NCBI GenBank assembly: GCA_016183815.1
Contig: JACPDW010000008.1
Coordinates: 186,001 to 250,000 of the forward strand
DNA: 64,000 nucleotides
Direction of reading: 5' to 3'
From: Flavobacteriia bacterium
Lineage (GTDB): Bacteria; Bacteroidota; Bacteroidia; Flavobacteriales_D; Crocinitomicaceae
Positions 50,773 through 60,183 of the stretch are shown in pieces (position 1 is the stretch's first letter; each line of letters begins with the position of its first letter). The notes below the pieces were generated by a model. The model was not told where the DNA came from. It saw only the letters and a list, made by a program, of their open reading frames with translations, and did not search any database. A program made the translations under genes and the position numbers.

Positions 50773-52206
50773 ATGAAACAAGATTTAAGATTAACAACCG
50801 AAGACAAAGCACTAAAAATCAATTTAAGAACTGATATTTACGGCTGTTTTGCTGAAATTGGTGCTGGTCAAGAAGTAGCGGCAAACTTTTTTAAAGCTGG
50901 TGGTAGTTCAGGCACTATTGCCTACACTCAATCGGCTTATGATATGAAGGTCTCTGATGCAATGTATGGTGAAGCAAGTCGATACGTTTGTGAAGAACGA
51001 TTGTTGACGATGTTAAATACTGAGTTTGAAACAATGAAGTACCGCTTACCTGAAAAAAATAAAACTTCCTGTTTTTTTGCATTTTGTAACACAGTTGAAT
51101 CATTAAATTATCATAAAACAAATCAAGGTCATGGTTGGATTGGTGTAAGATTTCAACATGAATTAGGTTCTTTACCAAATGACGTAATTTTGCATGTAAA
51201 AATGCACGACAACAGTCATAAAGGTCAACAAGAAGCATTGGGGATTTTGGGTGTAAACTTACTTCATGCATGTTATTTTTTAGCCGATCATGTAGATGAT
51301 TTTTTTAATGGACTATTTTATCGTTTGACAAGAGATAGAGTGGAAATAGATATGATACGTGTATCTGGTCCAAGATTTAAATCAATTGACAATAGAATTG
51401 TTGCTTTACAGTTAGTTAAAAGAGGATTTACAGATGCAACTATGTTTGATTTATGTGGAAATGTTTTACAACCTGCAACTGCTTTATATAAAAAGAATAT
51501 ACTACTTATGAGAGGTCGATTTAGACCTGTAACAAAAGTACATATCGATATGATAGAAAGAGGGAAAAAACAATTCCTTAAAGAAAAAGAAGTTCAAGAG
51601 AAAGACCTTTGTTTGATATTAGAGTTAACTTTAAAAGACTTGACTGCTGATGGGAAAATATCTTCAAAAGATTTTGTAGATAGAGCAGAATTGTTGGGTT
51701 CTTTAGGTTATACTGTTATGATTTCCAATTATTTAAAACATTATAAAATGGTTGACTATTTGGCATCCATTGCTAGAGAAAAATTAATGGGGGTTTTGGT
51801 AGGTGTTTATAATCTTCATACAATTTTTGATGAAAGATATTATGACAATTTACCAGGTGGATTATTCGAAGCATTTGGTCGTGGTTTTGGTCATAATATT
51901 AAAATGTTTGTTTATCCTGCAAATGAAGTTGAAACTGGAGAATTATATACTTTAGCAGATTTTCAAATTCCTGAAAATTTGAAAGGGTTAAAACAATATA
52001 TGGAAGATAATAATAAATTAGAAGCATATAGTGATTTCGATCCCAGTTTATTACACATTCTTTCTGACGATGTATTAGCCAAAATTAGAGTCAATTCTAC
52101 TAGTTGGGAAAATGATGTGCCTGAGGAAGTAGTAAAGGCAATAAAATTTTTTGAATTGTTTGGTTACAAGAAAAAAAAAGAAATCGAAAGTAGCGTAACT
52201 GTATAA
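50773..52206 (+). CDS. Conserved-looking protein of unknown function (about 480 residues)
   Basis: The protein has 477 residues, soluble, no signal peptide or membrane helix. It has well-kept motifs such as GCFAEIGAGQEVAANFFKAG, YGEASRYVCEERL, NQGHGWIGVRFQHE, HVKMHDNSHKGQQEALG and DMIRVSGPRFKSIDNR. I recall similar proteins spread across bacteria under inconsistent names (TonB receptor, nicotinate-nucleotide enzyme), none of which the sequence supports: there is no barrel, plug or HxGH motif. The strong motifs imply an enzyme. It lies 56 bases before dxr on the same strand; any link to isoprenoid synthesis is guesswork. Confidence 0.7.
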   Translation: MKQDLRLTTEDKALKINLRTDIYGCFAEIGAGQEVAANFFKAGGSSGTIAYTQSAYDMKVSDAMYGEASRYVCEERLLTMLNTEFETMKYRLPEKNKTSCFFAFCNTVESLNYHKTNQGHGWIGVRFQHELGSLPNDVILHVKMHDNSHKGQQEALGILGVNLLHACYFLADHVDDFFNGLFYRLTRDRVEIDMIRVSGPRFKSIDNRIVALQLVKRGFTDATMFDLCGNVLQPATALYKKNILLMRGRFRPVTKVHIDMIERGKKQFLKEKEVQEKDLCLILELTLKDLTADGKISSKDFVDRAELLGSLGYTVMISNYLKHYKMVDYLASIAREKLMGVLVGVYNLHTIFDERYYDNLPGGLFEAFGRGFGHNIKMFVYPANEVETGELYTLADFQIPENLKGLKQYMEDNNKLEAYSDFDPSLLHILSDDVLAKIRVNSTSWENDVPEEVVKAIKFFELFGYKKKKEIESSVTV

Positions 52207-52262
52207 ATGATTGATTATTAAGCACTTTCAACTTTGTACTTAAGTATTTACTATAATTATAA

Positions 52263-53414
52263 ATGAAAAAAAAAGGTCTTGCTATTTTAGGTTCAACTGG
52301 ATCAATTGGAACTCAAACCCTTGAAGTAGTAAAACAACATTCACAATTGTTTCAAATTGAATTACTTACAGCAAATAATAATGCTCAATTACTCATTAAA
52401 CAAGCGATTGAGTATCAGGCAGAAACAGTAATTATCACTAATAAAGATTTATACCACGAAGTAAAAAGTACCCTTTCTACCTACCCAATCAAAGTATATT
52501 GTGGAATGGACGCAATATGTCAAGAAGTTTGTTCAGATAGAATTGATATTGTATTAACTGCTTTAGTTGGGTTTTCTGGATTAAAACCAACAATTGAAGC
52601 AATTAAAGCAAAAAAAACTATTGCATTAGCAAATAAAGAAACGTTGGTCGTAGCTGGTGAATTAATTAACAAGTTAGTACAGGAAAATGGCGTTCAAATA
52701 ATTCCTGTTGATTCCGAACATTCAGCTATTTTCCAATGTTTGATGGGAGAATATCAAAATCCAATTGATAAAATTATTCTAACTGCATCGGGCGGACCAT
52801 TTAGAACATGGAGTATTGATGAAATGCAAAAAATCACTGTTCAACAAGCATTAAATCATCCAAATTGGTCAATGGGAGCTAAAATCACCATTGATTCGGC
52901 TAGCATGATGAATAAAGGTTTAGAAATTATTGAAGCAAAATGGCTTTTCGAGTTAAAAAATGAACAAATAGAAGTACTTATACATCCTGAATCGATTATT
53001 CATTCTATGGTACAATTTAAAGATGGAAGTATAAAAGCTCAATTAGGATTGCCAGATATGCGTTTACCTATTCAATTTGCTCTTTCTTATCCAGAACGAC
53101 TTGAAAACGATTTCCCAAAAATAAATTTCAAAGATTATCCTACTTTACATTTTGAAACACCTGATTTAATAAAATTTAAAAATTTACAATTGGCTTTTTC
53201 AGCAATTGAAAAAGGTGGATTATATCCTTGTGTTTTAAATGCTGTGAACGAAATAAATGTAGCATCATTTTTAAATGAAAAAATATCATTTTTAGATATT
53301 GCCAATTTAAATGAAAAAATAATGACTAACTATTCTCCAAATTCTTCACTTTCCTTAGATAACCTTATTGAAACCGATAAAGAAGTTAGATTGTTGACTA
53401 TAGAAATGGGGTAG
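52263..53414 (+). CDS. dxr: 1-deoxy-D-xylulose-5-phosphate reductoisomerase
   Basis: The protein has 383 residues. The NADPH loop GSTGSIGTQTLEVV starts at residue 10. ALANKETLVVAG, the metal/substrate region IPVDSEHSAIFQCL, ILTASGGPFRT and IDSASMMNKGLEIIEA are all present. It makes MEP in the non-mevalonate isoprenoid pathway. It lies 56 bases after the unknown 477-residue protein gene, with no intervening terminator, so they may share a transcript. The C-terminal helical domain is complete. Confidence 0.96.
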   Translation: MKKKGLAILGSTGSIGTQTLEVVKQHSQLFQIELLTANNNAQLLIKQAIEYQAETVIITNKDLYHEVKSTLSTYPIKVYCGMDAICQEVCSDRIDIVLTALVGFSGLKPTIEAIKAKKTIALANKETLVVAGELINKLVQENGVQIIPVDSEHSAIFQCLMGEYQNPIDKIILTASGGPFRTWSIDEMQKITVQQALNHPNWSMGAKITIDSASMMNKGLEIIEAKWLFELKNEQIEVLIHPESIIHSMVQFKDGSIKAQLGLPDMRLPIQFALSYPERLENDFPKINFKDYPTLHFETPDLIKFKNLQLAFSAIEKGGLYPCVLNAVNEINVASFLNEKISFLDIANLNEKIMTNYSPNSSLSLDNLIETDKEVRLLTIEMG

Positions 53415-53445
53415 AAGTTAAAAAAGAAAAAAAACTATATTAAAC

Positions 53446-54231
53446 TTATTTGTTTTTATCAAATTCTTCAATTACTAAACAAAAAGAAATAAAATCCTCA
53501 ACTGACAATTGTTCAGGGCGTTGATTAAGAAATGGATGTTGGAAACCCTCTTTTAATATCGATTTTAAGCTGTTTCTTAACATTTTCCTGCGTTGATTAA
53601 AACTTGTTTTTACTATTTGAATAAAAAATTTTTCATCGCATGGTAATTCTTTTCTATCGTTTCTTTTTAAATGAATGATAGCGGACTTAACCTTTGGAGG
53701 TGGAGAAAAAGATTGTTCGTTCACTGTAAAACAATAATCAATATTATAATAACATTGTAACAAAACGCTAATTATTCCATAAGATTTTTTACCTGCTTTT
53801 TCACAAATTCTTTCTGCTAATTCTTTTTGAAACATGCCAATTATCTGTGGAATTTGTTCTCTAAAATCCAAACAGTGAAATAAAATTTGCGAGGAAATAT
53901 AATAAGGAAAATTTCCTACAACCATAATGGATTTATTAGGATACAATTCTTTAAAATCTATTTGAAGAAAATCTTTATTAATAATTCTATGTTCTAATTC
54001 TGGATAATTTTTAGTTAAATATTGAATTGATTCATGGTCAATTTCACACACTTCCATTTTTGAACCAAAAAAAGGTAATAAATATTTGCTTATTGCACCT
54101 GTTCCTGGTCCTACTTCAAACAAAATCTCTTCCTTAAATGAATTTGTAATGTAATCAGATATTTTAATACACACTTCTTGGTCGTGTAAAAAATGTTGAC
54201 CTAAATGTTTTTTTGCTTTTACTTTATTCAT
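53446..54231 (-). CDS. rsmA: 16S rRNA dimethyladenosine transferase
   Basis: The product is 261 residues from the ATG at 54231 (MNKVKAKKHLGQHFLHDQEV), which is the normal start; a longer frame begins six codons earlier. SAM motif LFEVGPGTGAISKYL and the catalytic NFPYYISSQILFH (NxPY) are clear. ERICEKAGKKSYGIISVL is family-typical. It dimethylates A1518 and A1519 of 16S rRNA. It overlaps the DUF4286 gene by eight bases and is downstream of it. Confidence 0.96.
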   Translation of the reverse strand: MNKVKAKKHLGQHFLHDQEVCIKISDYITNSFKEEILFEVGPGTGAISKYLLPFFGSKMEVCEIDHESIQYLTKNYPELEHRIINKDFLQIDFKELYPNKSIMVVGNFPYYISSQILFHCLDFREQIPQIIGMFQKELAERICEKAGKKSYGIISVLLQCYYNIDYCFTVNEQSFSPPPKVKSAIIHLKRNDRKELPCDEKFFIQIVKTSFNQRRKMLRNSLKSILKEGFQHPFLNQRPEQLSVEDFISFCLVIEEFDKNK

Positions 54232-54547
54232 CCGCTTTAAAATGTTCAAGAACTTCTAAAACCGTTCTAAACGAAGCGATTTTTCCTTCATATTTTGTTT
54301 GTGTTTTTTGTTGCAAAATTTTAGCGTGTTTTTCAACATATTGGTCATATAAATTTCTATTTGAAGCGATGTACATAATGGAATACGTTCTTCCACCATG
54401 TTCTTCTCCATCTATTTTGGAAAGTTTAGCATCATAAAAACATTTGGTGTTCATTACCTCTGGAATGTGTTCATTGGTCATCCAATCCAACCATTCATCG
54501 TGTATATCTTCGTCAATATTTATTGTAACGTTGTATAAAATTTTCAT
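54224..54547 (-). CDS. DUF4286-family protein
   Basis: The product is 107 residues from the ATG at 54547 (MKILYNVTINIDEDIHDEWL). The longer frame begins inside the upstream gene and is unlikely. MTNEHIPEVMNTKCFYDAKL and YSIMYIASNRNLYDQYVE match the small alpha-beta DUF4286 family found mainly in Bacteroidota next to rsmA. Its fold resembles a dimeric ferredoxin-like barrel; function is unknown. One base separates it from the glutamine synthetase stop. Confidence 0.85.
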   Translation of the reverse strand: MKILYNVTINIDEDIHDEWLDWMTNEHIPEVMNTKCFYDAKLSKIDGEEHGGRTYSIMYIASNRNLYDQYVEKHAKILQQKTQTKYEGKIASFRTVLEVLEHFKADE

Positions 54548-54548
54548 A

Positions 54549-56738
54549 TTATCGAATATATAATAATTCTTTAAATTTCGGTAAAGGCCACATTTCATCG
54601 TCCACAAGTAACTCTAATTTATCAGCGTGGTATCGAATTTTATCAAAATAAATTTTCACTTCATCACAATAACTGTTGGCTTTTTCTTTTAAATTTTCTA
54701 TATCGTTTGCCTTTTTTCGAGCAATCAACATATTTTTACATTCATTTTGTAAAGCGTTTAAATGGATTGAAATTTCATTTAAAAGTTCAACACTAGTTTT
54801 AGACATTAGATTACTCTGTTTTTCATCAAAAATTCTTTTTAAACCTTCAATATTTTTAATTAACTCATTTTGATATTGAATAACAACAGGTATAATTTGA
54901 CTTTGAACAATATCGTTCATTAAACGAGCTTCTATTTGAAGTTTGAGGATGTAATTTTCAAAATCAATTTCTTGTCTTGCTTCTAATTCCCTTTCAGAAA
55001 AAATATTTAATTCAGAAAAAATTGATTTTATTTTTTTATTCGACCACAATTCAATTGCTTTAGGAGTAGATTTGATATTATTTAAACCTCTTTTTTCTGC
55101 TTCTATTACCCATTCTTCACCATATCCATTTCCTTCAAATCTAATTTTTTTAGATTCTTTAATCATTTTTTGTAATTCCTTAAAAATGGCTTCGTCTCTA
55201 CTCTCTCCTTTGTCAATTCTTTTATCTATTTGAATTTTAAATTCTTTCAATTGTTTAGCTATAATTGTATTTAAAACAATCATTGCAGAAGCACAGTTTG
55301 CTGAAGAACCAACGGCTCTAAATTCAAATTTATTACCTGTAAAAGCAAAAGGAGAAGTCCTGTTTCTGTCCGTATTATCCAACATTATCTGAGGGATTTT
55401 TCCTATATTTAACTTTAATTCAGTTTTTTCTTCTGGACTCATTTTACCTGAGGAAACATTTTTCTCTATATCATTAAGAATTTGAGTTAACTGACTGCCT
55501 ATGAAAACGGATATTATTGCCGGTGGAGCTTCGTTTGCCCCCAATCTATGGTCGTTTCCAGCGGATGCAATACATGCTCTCAAAACATCAGAATTGTCAT
55601 GAATGGCTTTGATGGTATTAACAAAAAAGGTAAGAAATTGTAAATTACTTTTCGGATTTTTTCCTGGTGCTAACAAATTAACTCCTGTGTCTGTGCTTAA
55701 AGACCAATTATTGTGTTTACCTGAACCATTAACACCAGCAAAAGGTTTTTCATGAAAAAGTACTTTAAAATGATGTTTTTCAGCTGTTTTTTCCATAATA
55801 TCCATCAATAGTAAATTATGGTCATTGGCTAAATTACATTCCTCAAAAATCGGTGCACACTCGTATTGATTTGGAGCGACTTCATTGTGTCTTGTTGTAA
55901 CAGGAATGCCGAGTATAATTGATTCACGTTCAAAGTCCCTCATAAAAGCACTAACTCTTTCAGGTATAGTTCCAAAATAATGATCTTCAAGTTGTTGCCC
56001 TTTTGCTGGAGCATGACCAAACAAAGCTCTCCCCGTCATCATTAAATCTGCTCTAGCATTAAATAGAGCTCTATCTACTAAAAAATATTCTTGTTCCCAA
56101 CCCAATGTGGAGATAACTTTGGAAACATTTTTATCAAAATATTGACAAACTTCAACAGCAGCTTGGTCAACAGCATGTAAAGCTTTTAAAAGAGGCATTT
56201 TAAAATCCAATGACTCACCAGTGTAAGAAATAAAAATTGTTGGAATACATAAAGTTTTCCCGATTAAAAATGCTGGAGAAGAAGGATCCCATGCAGTATA
56301 ACCTCTCGCTTCAAAAGTATTTCTTATACCACCATTTGGAAAAGAGGAAGCATCTGGTTCTTGTTGTACTAACATTTCTCCGTCAAACCGTTCAATTGCT
56401 CTGCCAGGACCAATTGGCTTAAAAAAGGCATCGTGTTTTTCGGCTGTTGACCCAGTTAATGGTTGAAACCAATGTGTGTAATGAGTAGCACCTTTACTTA
56501 TTGCCCAATCTTTCATTGCTGAAGCTACTTGATCTGCCATTTTTCTTTCTAATCTTTTGCCAGTTTGTATCGCTTCCATCATCGATTTGTATGCATCTGA
56601 TGGTAAATACTCTCTCATCATATCTTGATGAAATACATTTCTTGCAAAAGTGTCTGATATCTTCTCGTTACTCTCTTGAATAAAATTTGCTTCTCTATTC
56701 AAGACAGTTTCTAGTGCTTTATTTCTTTTGTTTGACAT
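54549..56738 (-). CDS. glnN: Glutamine synthetase type III
   Basis: The protein has 729 residues, the GSIII length. Signature segments are THYTHWFQPLTGSTAEKHDA (type III region), GWEQEYFLVD (metal Glu), NEVAPNQYECAPIFEECNLA, HEKPFAGVNGSGKHNNWSLS and NRTSPFAFTGNKFEFRAVGS. It makes glutamine from glutamate and ammonium, so it complements the glutamate dehydrogenase in the island. A minus-strand -7 box (56762-56755) lies 16 bases before the ATG. No NtrC-type site was seen, so sigma-54 control here is not supported. Confidence 0.96.
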   Translation of the reverse strand: MSNKRNKALETVLNREANFIQESNEKISDTFARNVFHQDMMREYLPSDAYKSMMEAIQTGKRLERKMADQVASAMKDWAISKGATHYTHWFQPLTGSTAEKHDAFFKPIGPGRAIERFDGEMLVQQEPDASSFPNGGIRNTFEARGYTAWDPSSPAFLIGKTLCIPTIFISYTGESLDFKMPLLKALHAVDQAAVEVCQYFDKNVSKVISTLGWEQEYFLVDRALFNARADLMMTGRALFGHAPAKGQQLEDHYFGTIPERVSAFMRDFERESIILGIPVTTRHNEVAPNQYECAPIFEECNLANDHNLLLMDIMEKTAEKHHFKVLFHEKPFAGVNGSGKHNNWSLSTDTGVNLLAPGKNPKSNLQFLTFFVNTIKAIHDNSDVLRACIASAGNDHRLGANEAPPAIISVFIGSQLTQILNDIEKNVSSGKMSPEEKTELKLNIGKIPQIMLDNTDRNRTSPFAFTGNKFEFRAVGSSANCASAMIVLNTIIAKQLKEFKIQIDKRIDKGESRDEAIFKELQKMIKESKKIRFEGNGYGEEWVIEAEKRGLNNIKSTPKAIELWSNKKIKSIFSELNIFSERELEARQEIDFENYILKLQIEARLMNDIVQSQIIPVVIQYQNELIKNIEGLKRIFDEKQSNLMSKTSVELLNEISIHLNALQNECKNMLIARKKANDIENLKEKANSYCDEVKIYFDKIRYHADKLELLVDDEMWPLPKFKELLYIR

Positions 56739-56754
56739 TTTTTATTATTTTTTA

Positions 56755-56762
56755 CAAAATTA
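56755..56762 (-). promoter_or_regulatory. Putative -7 box of glnN
   Basis: TAATTTTG on the minus strand, 16 bases before the ATG at 56738. Confidence 0.45.
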
Positions 56763-56838
56763 CTAAATAATTAAGGGGTAAAATAAAAAAAAAGTATATT
56801 TTTTAAACAAACTTATTAAAAATTTAGGGGGTATTGAA

Positions 56839-57591
56839 TTATTTTATTGGTCCATCGGGCAATCCACCCCCTTTTTTTGCAATATTGGGTAAATAATATC
56901 TCAAGTCAATCGAAAGATAAGCACCATTTAAATAACCAGTGGATAAATATTGAGTTTGATTAACATAAACATAAGCTGAAGCAACTTTATATATGTTTTT
57001 AAACGGTATAATTCCTGAACATCCTATATAAAAAAAACCTAATTTTTTACTTCTAAATTCAAAACCCATATTTGCGTTTAATGTACCACCAAAATGTGAC
57101 AATCTTCTTCCTTCCGCTATAAACCTGCCAAATTGAGTTGTATCTAAAGTAGCGACATTTGAAGGAAAAAAAACAAATGAAACTCCAAGTGAAGCATTCA
57201 TAAAAAATTGTTTACTTAACGGAACATACACCATCCAATTAATGGGTATATCATAATTAATCACACTTAATTTTGAATTTCCAGTTAATGATGAATCAAT
57301 ATGTTGAAAATCAATTATATATTTTCTTTTTACTTGATTAATGCCAGTTTCTAAACTCAACAATTTACTTATACCTATCCTTGTAATAGCACCAAATGAG
57401 AATGCTGAACTCAATTTAAATTGAGTAATTAAAGATTGATTTTCTAATGTAATAGAAGAGGGAGCAATAAAATCTCCAGGTAAAACAACTTTATATTGTA
57501 AACCAAAAAAAGCTGGTACTTTTTCTTTAACGCTTTGTGAAAACAAGGTGCAACAAAAGAAAAATAGAGGTAAAATAGAAAAAAATTTCAC
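56839..57591 (-). CDS. Outer membrane beta-barrel protein, PorT-like
   Basis: The protein has 250 residues with signal peptide MKFFSILPLFFFCCTLFSQ. The mature part alternates hydrophobic and polar residues in strands separated by turns (KLSVINYDIPINWMVYVPLS, GGTLNANMGFEFRSKKLGF), typical of an eight- to ten-stranded barrel. The extreme C-terminus (GGGLPDGPIK) follows the last strand YLSIDLRYYLPN. It resembles the porin-like PorT superfamily, but no specific function can be given. Confidence 0.75.
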   Translation of the reverse strand: MKFFSILPLFFFCCTLFSQSVKEKVPAFFGLQYKVVLPGDFIAPSSITLENQSLITQFKLSSAFSFGAITRIGISKLLSLETGINQVKRKYIIDFQHIDSSLTGNSKLSVINYDIPINWMVYVPLSKQFFMNASLGVSFVFFPSNVATLDTTQFGRFIAEGRRLSHFGGTLNANMGFEFRSKKLGFFYIGCSGIIPFKNIYKVASAYVYVNQTQYLSTGYLNGAYLSIDLRYYLPNIAKKGGGLPDGPIK

Positions 57592-57709
57592 GCTTTAAAA
57601 TTAAACATTATAAGTGAAAAAGGGAATTTTTAAGGTTGAAATTAAAATTATATTCCTTTTTTCTATTGCTTTGAAGAATAATGATATTATTAAAAAAATA
57701 ACTTTTAAA

Positions 57710-59077
57710 CTATTTCTTAGTATAAAAGAACATAACTCTTGTAGAATCAGTCAATTCACTTTTTTCAACTAGCTTAAAATGTTCAGAAAAACTTTTTTCA
57801 AAATTGAACTGAGTATAATCGTCAAAAATATCTTTTTTACTTACTAATAATCTTTGAGACTGTGGATCCTCTTTAGTAACAAATTCTATTAAAAGATTTT
57901 TTGAGAAAGAAGCAAATAATTCTGCTACCATGTTGAATGTCAAATTGTTGCTTAATACTAGATGATGAATTAATGCCAAAGCTAAAGTGCAAGAGTTTTC
58001 AGGTAATCTTTCTAAAAAGGATTTCCTTTCTTTATTCCACCAACCAATTGAAGGACTTGGCTGACATAAATCTTGAACTAAAGGAAGTACATTACTTATT
58101 TTTTTGGAAGAAAAAACTTTACATTGTTGATGTATAACCGAACTATCAAAATCAAAAGAAAGAACATTTGACGAGTAAATAGATGCAATCTCACTAAAAA
58201 CACCTGTATTCGAGCCACAATCAATGGTAAATTCTGGTTTGATTAAAGCTGTATTTTTTTCAATAAATATTTTTTTCTCGCGAAAATTCGCTTCATTGTA
58301 GGTAAATTCTTTATAATAATCAGTCCAGTTAGTTTTGTTTTTTGGTAATTTTAATTTTTCAGTATTATAAATCAAGTATTTAATAATAGAAATAAGTTTT
58401 GACTTATTTACAGCAATTTTTTTGTTTTTAAAAGAGAGGTCTTCTTTATGTTTTTTTTCAAATTTAGAATTCAGATGTATGTGCAGATAAACACTTAAAT
58501 TTAACTTGGAGTAAAAGGGTAATATTGAAGCACATAAATCTAATGGAACACCTTCAATGTTTTCAATAAGGTATTTATTCAATTTATCAATCCCATAACT
58601 TTGAAGTACAAGTGGAGCAAAAAAATGCTGACAAAATTGGCGATACGCACTCCAAGGTTTTCCTTCCACATATTTTTCAAAAGAAAGAGTATCTATAAAA
58701 ATTGGATTTGTTCCTTTAAACTGAATGTTAAAAGAGGAAGCATCTTTCAAAGAATAACCATTTTCCAAGCAAAACAATTGAATTTTTAAAGTAAGTAAAG
58801 CCGCTTTTTTCAATTGATAAAACGACCATTCATAAGGATAAGAAATAAAATTTATTTTTTCTTGTTTGATGACTTTACCTTCTGTAAAATTAAATTCTTC
58901 AGCAGATTCTTCATAATTTACTAAGTATTTTTTTTCGATTAATTTGGATAAAAATCCATTATTTACCATCTCGTTAAAAGTGCTTAAATAAGTGGGTTTA
59001 ATAAACCTAAATACCTCAGCATTTGAGTAAAAAACAAAACCATCTCTATCTCTAAAAGATGAGTTTTCAGTCTTCAT
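57710..59077 (-). CDS. SAM-dependent methyltransferase (NoeA-like)
   Basis: The protein has 455 residues. The N-terminal ~250 residues are a helical domain with a kinase-like NIQFKGTNPIFIDTLSFEKY. The C-terminal Rossmann domain has the SAM motif IDCGSNTGVFSEIA (near 286-299) followed by the acidic strand end VLSFDFDS. It resembles nodulation-associated NoeA-type methyltransferases that occur widely outside rhizobia. The substrate is unknown, perhaps a cell-surface glycan. Its start overlaps the tiny membrane protein gene by 11 bases, a pairing I have seen elsewhere. Confidence 0.75.
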   Translation of the reverse strand: MKTENSSFRDRDGFVFYSNAEVFRFIKPTYLSTFNEMVNNGFLSKLIEKKYLVNYEESAEEFNFTEGKVIKQEKINFISYPYEWSFYQLKKAALLTLKIQLFCLENGYSLKDASSFNIQFKGTNPIFIDTLSFEKYVEGKPWSAYRQFCQHFFAPLVLQSYGIDKLNKYLIENIEGVPLDLCASILPFYSKLNLSVYLHIHLNSKFEKKHKEDLSFKNKKIAVNKSKLISIIKYLIYNTEKLKLPKNKTNWTDYYKEFTYNEANFREKKIFIEKNTALIKPEFTIDCGSNTGVFSEIASIYSSNVLSFDFDSSVIHQQCKVFSSKKISNVLPLVQDLCQPSPSIGWWNKERKSFLERLPENSCTLALALIHHLVLSNNLTFNMVAELFASFSKNLLIEFVTKEDPQSQRLLVSKKDIFDDYTQFNFEKSFSEHFKLVEKSELTDSTRVMFFYTKK

Positions 59078-59231
59078 TTTGATTTTCTAATTTTTCATTA
59101 AGTTTCTTTTTGTTAAATATTTTAAGAAAGAAAAAAACTATTCTTTTGTAGAATAAAACCACAGCTGCAACAGCACCTAATAACATTTGAATTAGCAAAC
59201 TGCCTGTTCCTGGATCAATATAAAATAACAT
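59067..59231 (-). CDS. Tiny membrane protein of the YIDPGTGS type
   Basis: The protein has 54 residues, below common length cut-offs. It starts MLFYIDPGTGSLLIQML, followed by a single membrane helix (AAVVLFYKRIVFFFLKI) and a charged tail (NKKKLNEKLENQNED). The YIDPGTGS opening is a recognisable small-protein family that accompanies surface-polysaccharide-type methyltransferase or phosphodiesterase genes. Its 11-base overlap with the methyltransferase gene indicates coupled translation. It may anchor that enzyme at the membrane (inference). Confidence 0.75.
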   Translation of the reverse strand: MLFYIDPGTGSLLIQMLLGAVAAVVLFYKRIVFFFLKIFNKKKLNEKLENQNED

Positions 59232-59328
59232 AATTTCGTAATAAATTCTATGCGAATGTAATCATATTATTAAAAAACACAAAATAATTGGTCTAATTTT
59301 TGTAGTTTTACGCAATCAAAAATTATCC

Positions 59329-60174
59329 ATGAAAAAAATACTTTATTTCTTTTTTGTAACTCCTTGTTTTTTCTATTCACAAGACAAATGTCCTGATTGC
59401 CCTAATTGGTATGAAGAAAAAAAGTTTGAGGAAATTATCACAACGGTTAAACCATTAGGAGATAAAGCATCAGTAAACGATTTATTGTATCTTGGGAAAA
59501 GTTTTCAAAGTATAGGGGATAAAAAAAATGCTATTAAGGCGTATGAAACTTTATTACTCATCGATGACCAAAATGTCGATGCTTGTGTTGCTGTTTCCGC
59601 ACTATTTATCGAAGTTGAGCATTTTGAGAACGCCAAATTTGCAGCAGAAAGGGCTTTGAAATTTGATAAAAACAACGAAAAAGCGTTGTATAATTTAGGT
59701 GTTATTTACTATTATCAAAAAGATTTATCAAAATTTGATCAGCACGTAAAAAAATACATCAATAAAAAAGAAACTAAAGATGAGTTTTTATATCTAATTG
59801 CCCTCACTCAGATTGATCAAGAAAAATACGACCAAGCAATTGTATCTTTAGAAGATTTAGAAAAAGTTAACCCATCCTATGAATATTTAAATTTTTATTT
59901 AGGTTATTGCCATTTTAAAAGTAGTGAATTTGATAAAGCTAAAGATAAATTTACAATTGAAGCAAAAAAAAATAATGAAATTGGAAGTGAAGCGTATTAT
60001 TATCTAGCTCATACTAACATACATTTAAACAATAAAGTAGATGCTTGTGAAGCTTATAACCAAGCAATAAATCTTGGAGACATAACAATTGAAAAAGAAG
60101 CCAATGCCTATTGTGATGAAAACAAAGGAAAAAAATTCAAGGCAAAAGTAAGAGATACTCGTGTTCGTTTATAA
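59329..60174 (+). CDS. Exported TPR-repeat protein
   Basis: The protein has 281 residues with signal peptide MKKILYFFFVTPCFFYSQ. CPDCPNWYEE at 20-29 gives a Cys pair near the mature N-terminus. About six TPR-like helical hairpins follow (KNAIKAYETLLLIDDQNVDA, KALYNLGVIYYYQ, SEAYYYLAHTNIHLNNKVDA). The C-terminus is basic. TPR repeats mediate protein contacts, so it is probably a periplasmic scaffold. It lies nine bases before the methyltransferase gene. Confidence 0.8.
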   Translation: MKKILYFFFVTPCFFYSQDKCPDCPNWYEEKKFEEIITTVKPLGDKASVNDLLYLGKSFQSIGDKKNAIKAYETLLLIDDQNVDACVAVSALFIEVEHFENAKFAAERALKFDKNNEKALYNLGVIYYYQKDLSKFDQHVKKYINKKETKDEFLYLIALTQIDQEKYDQAIVSLEDLEKVNPSYEYLNFYLGYCHFKSSEFDKAKDKFTIEAKKNNEIGSEAYYYLAHTNIHLNNKVDACEAYNQAINLGDITIEKEANAYCDENKGKKFKAKVRDTRVRL

Positions 60175-60183
60175 ATTTTTGTT

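Noticed and set aside
54548-54607. Longer N-terminus for the DUF4286 protein
   Set aside because: The extra 20 residues overlap glnN coding sequence in another frame; MKILYN is the family start.
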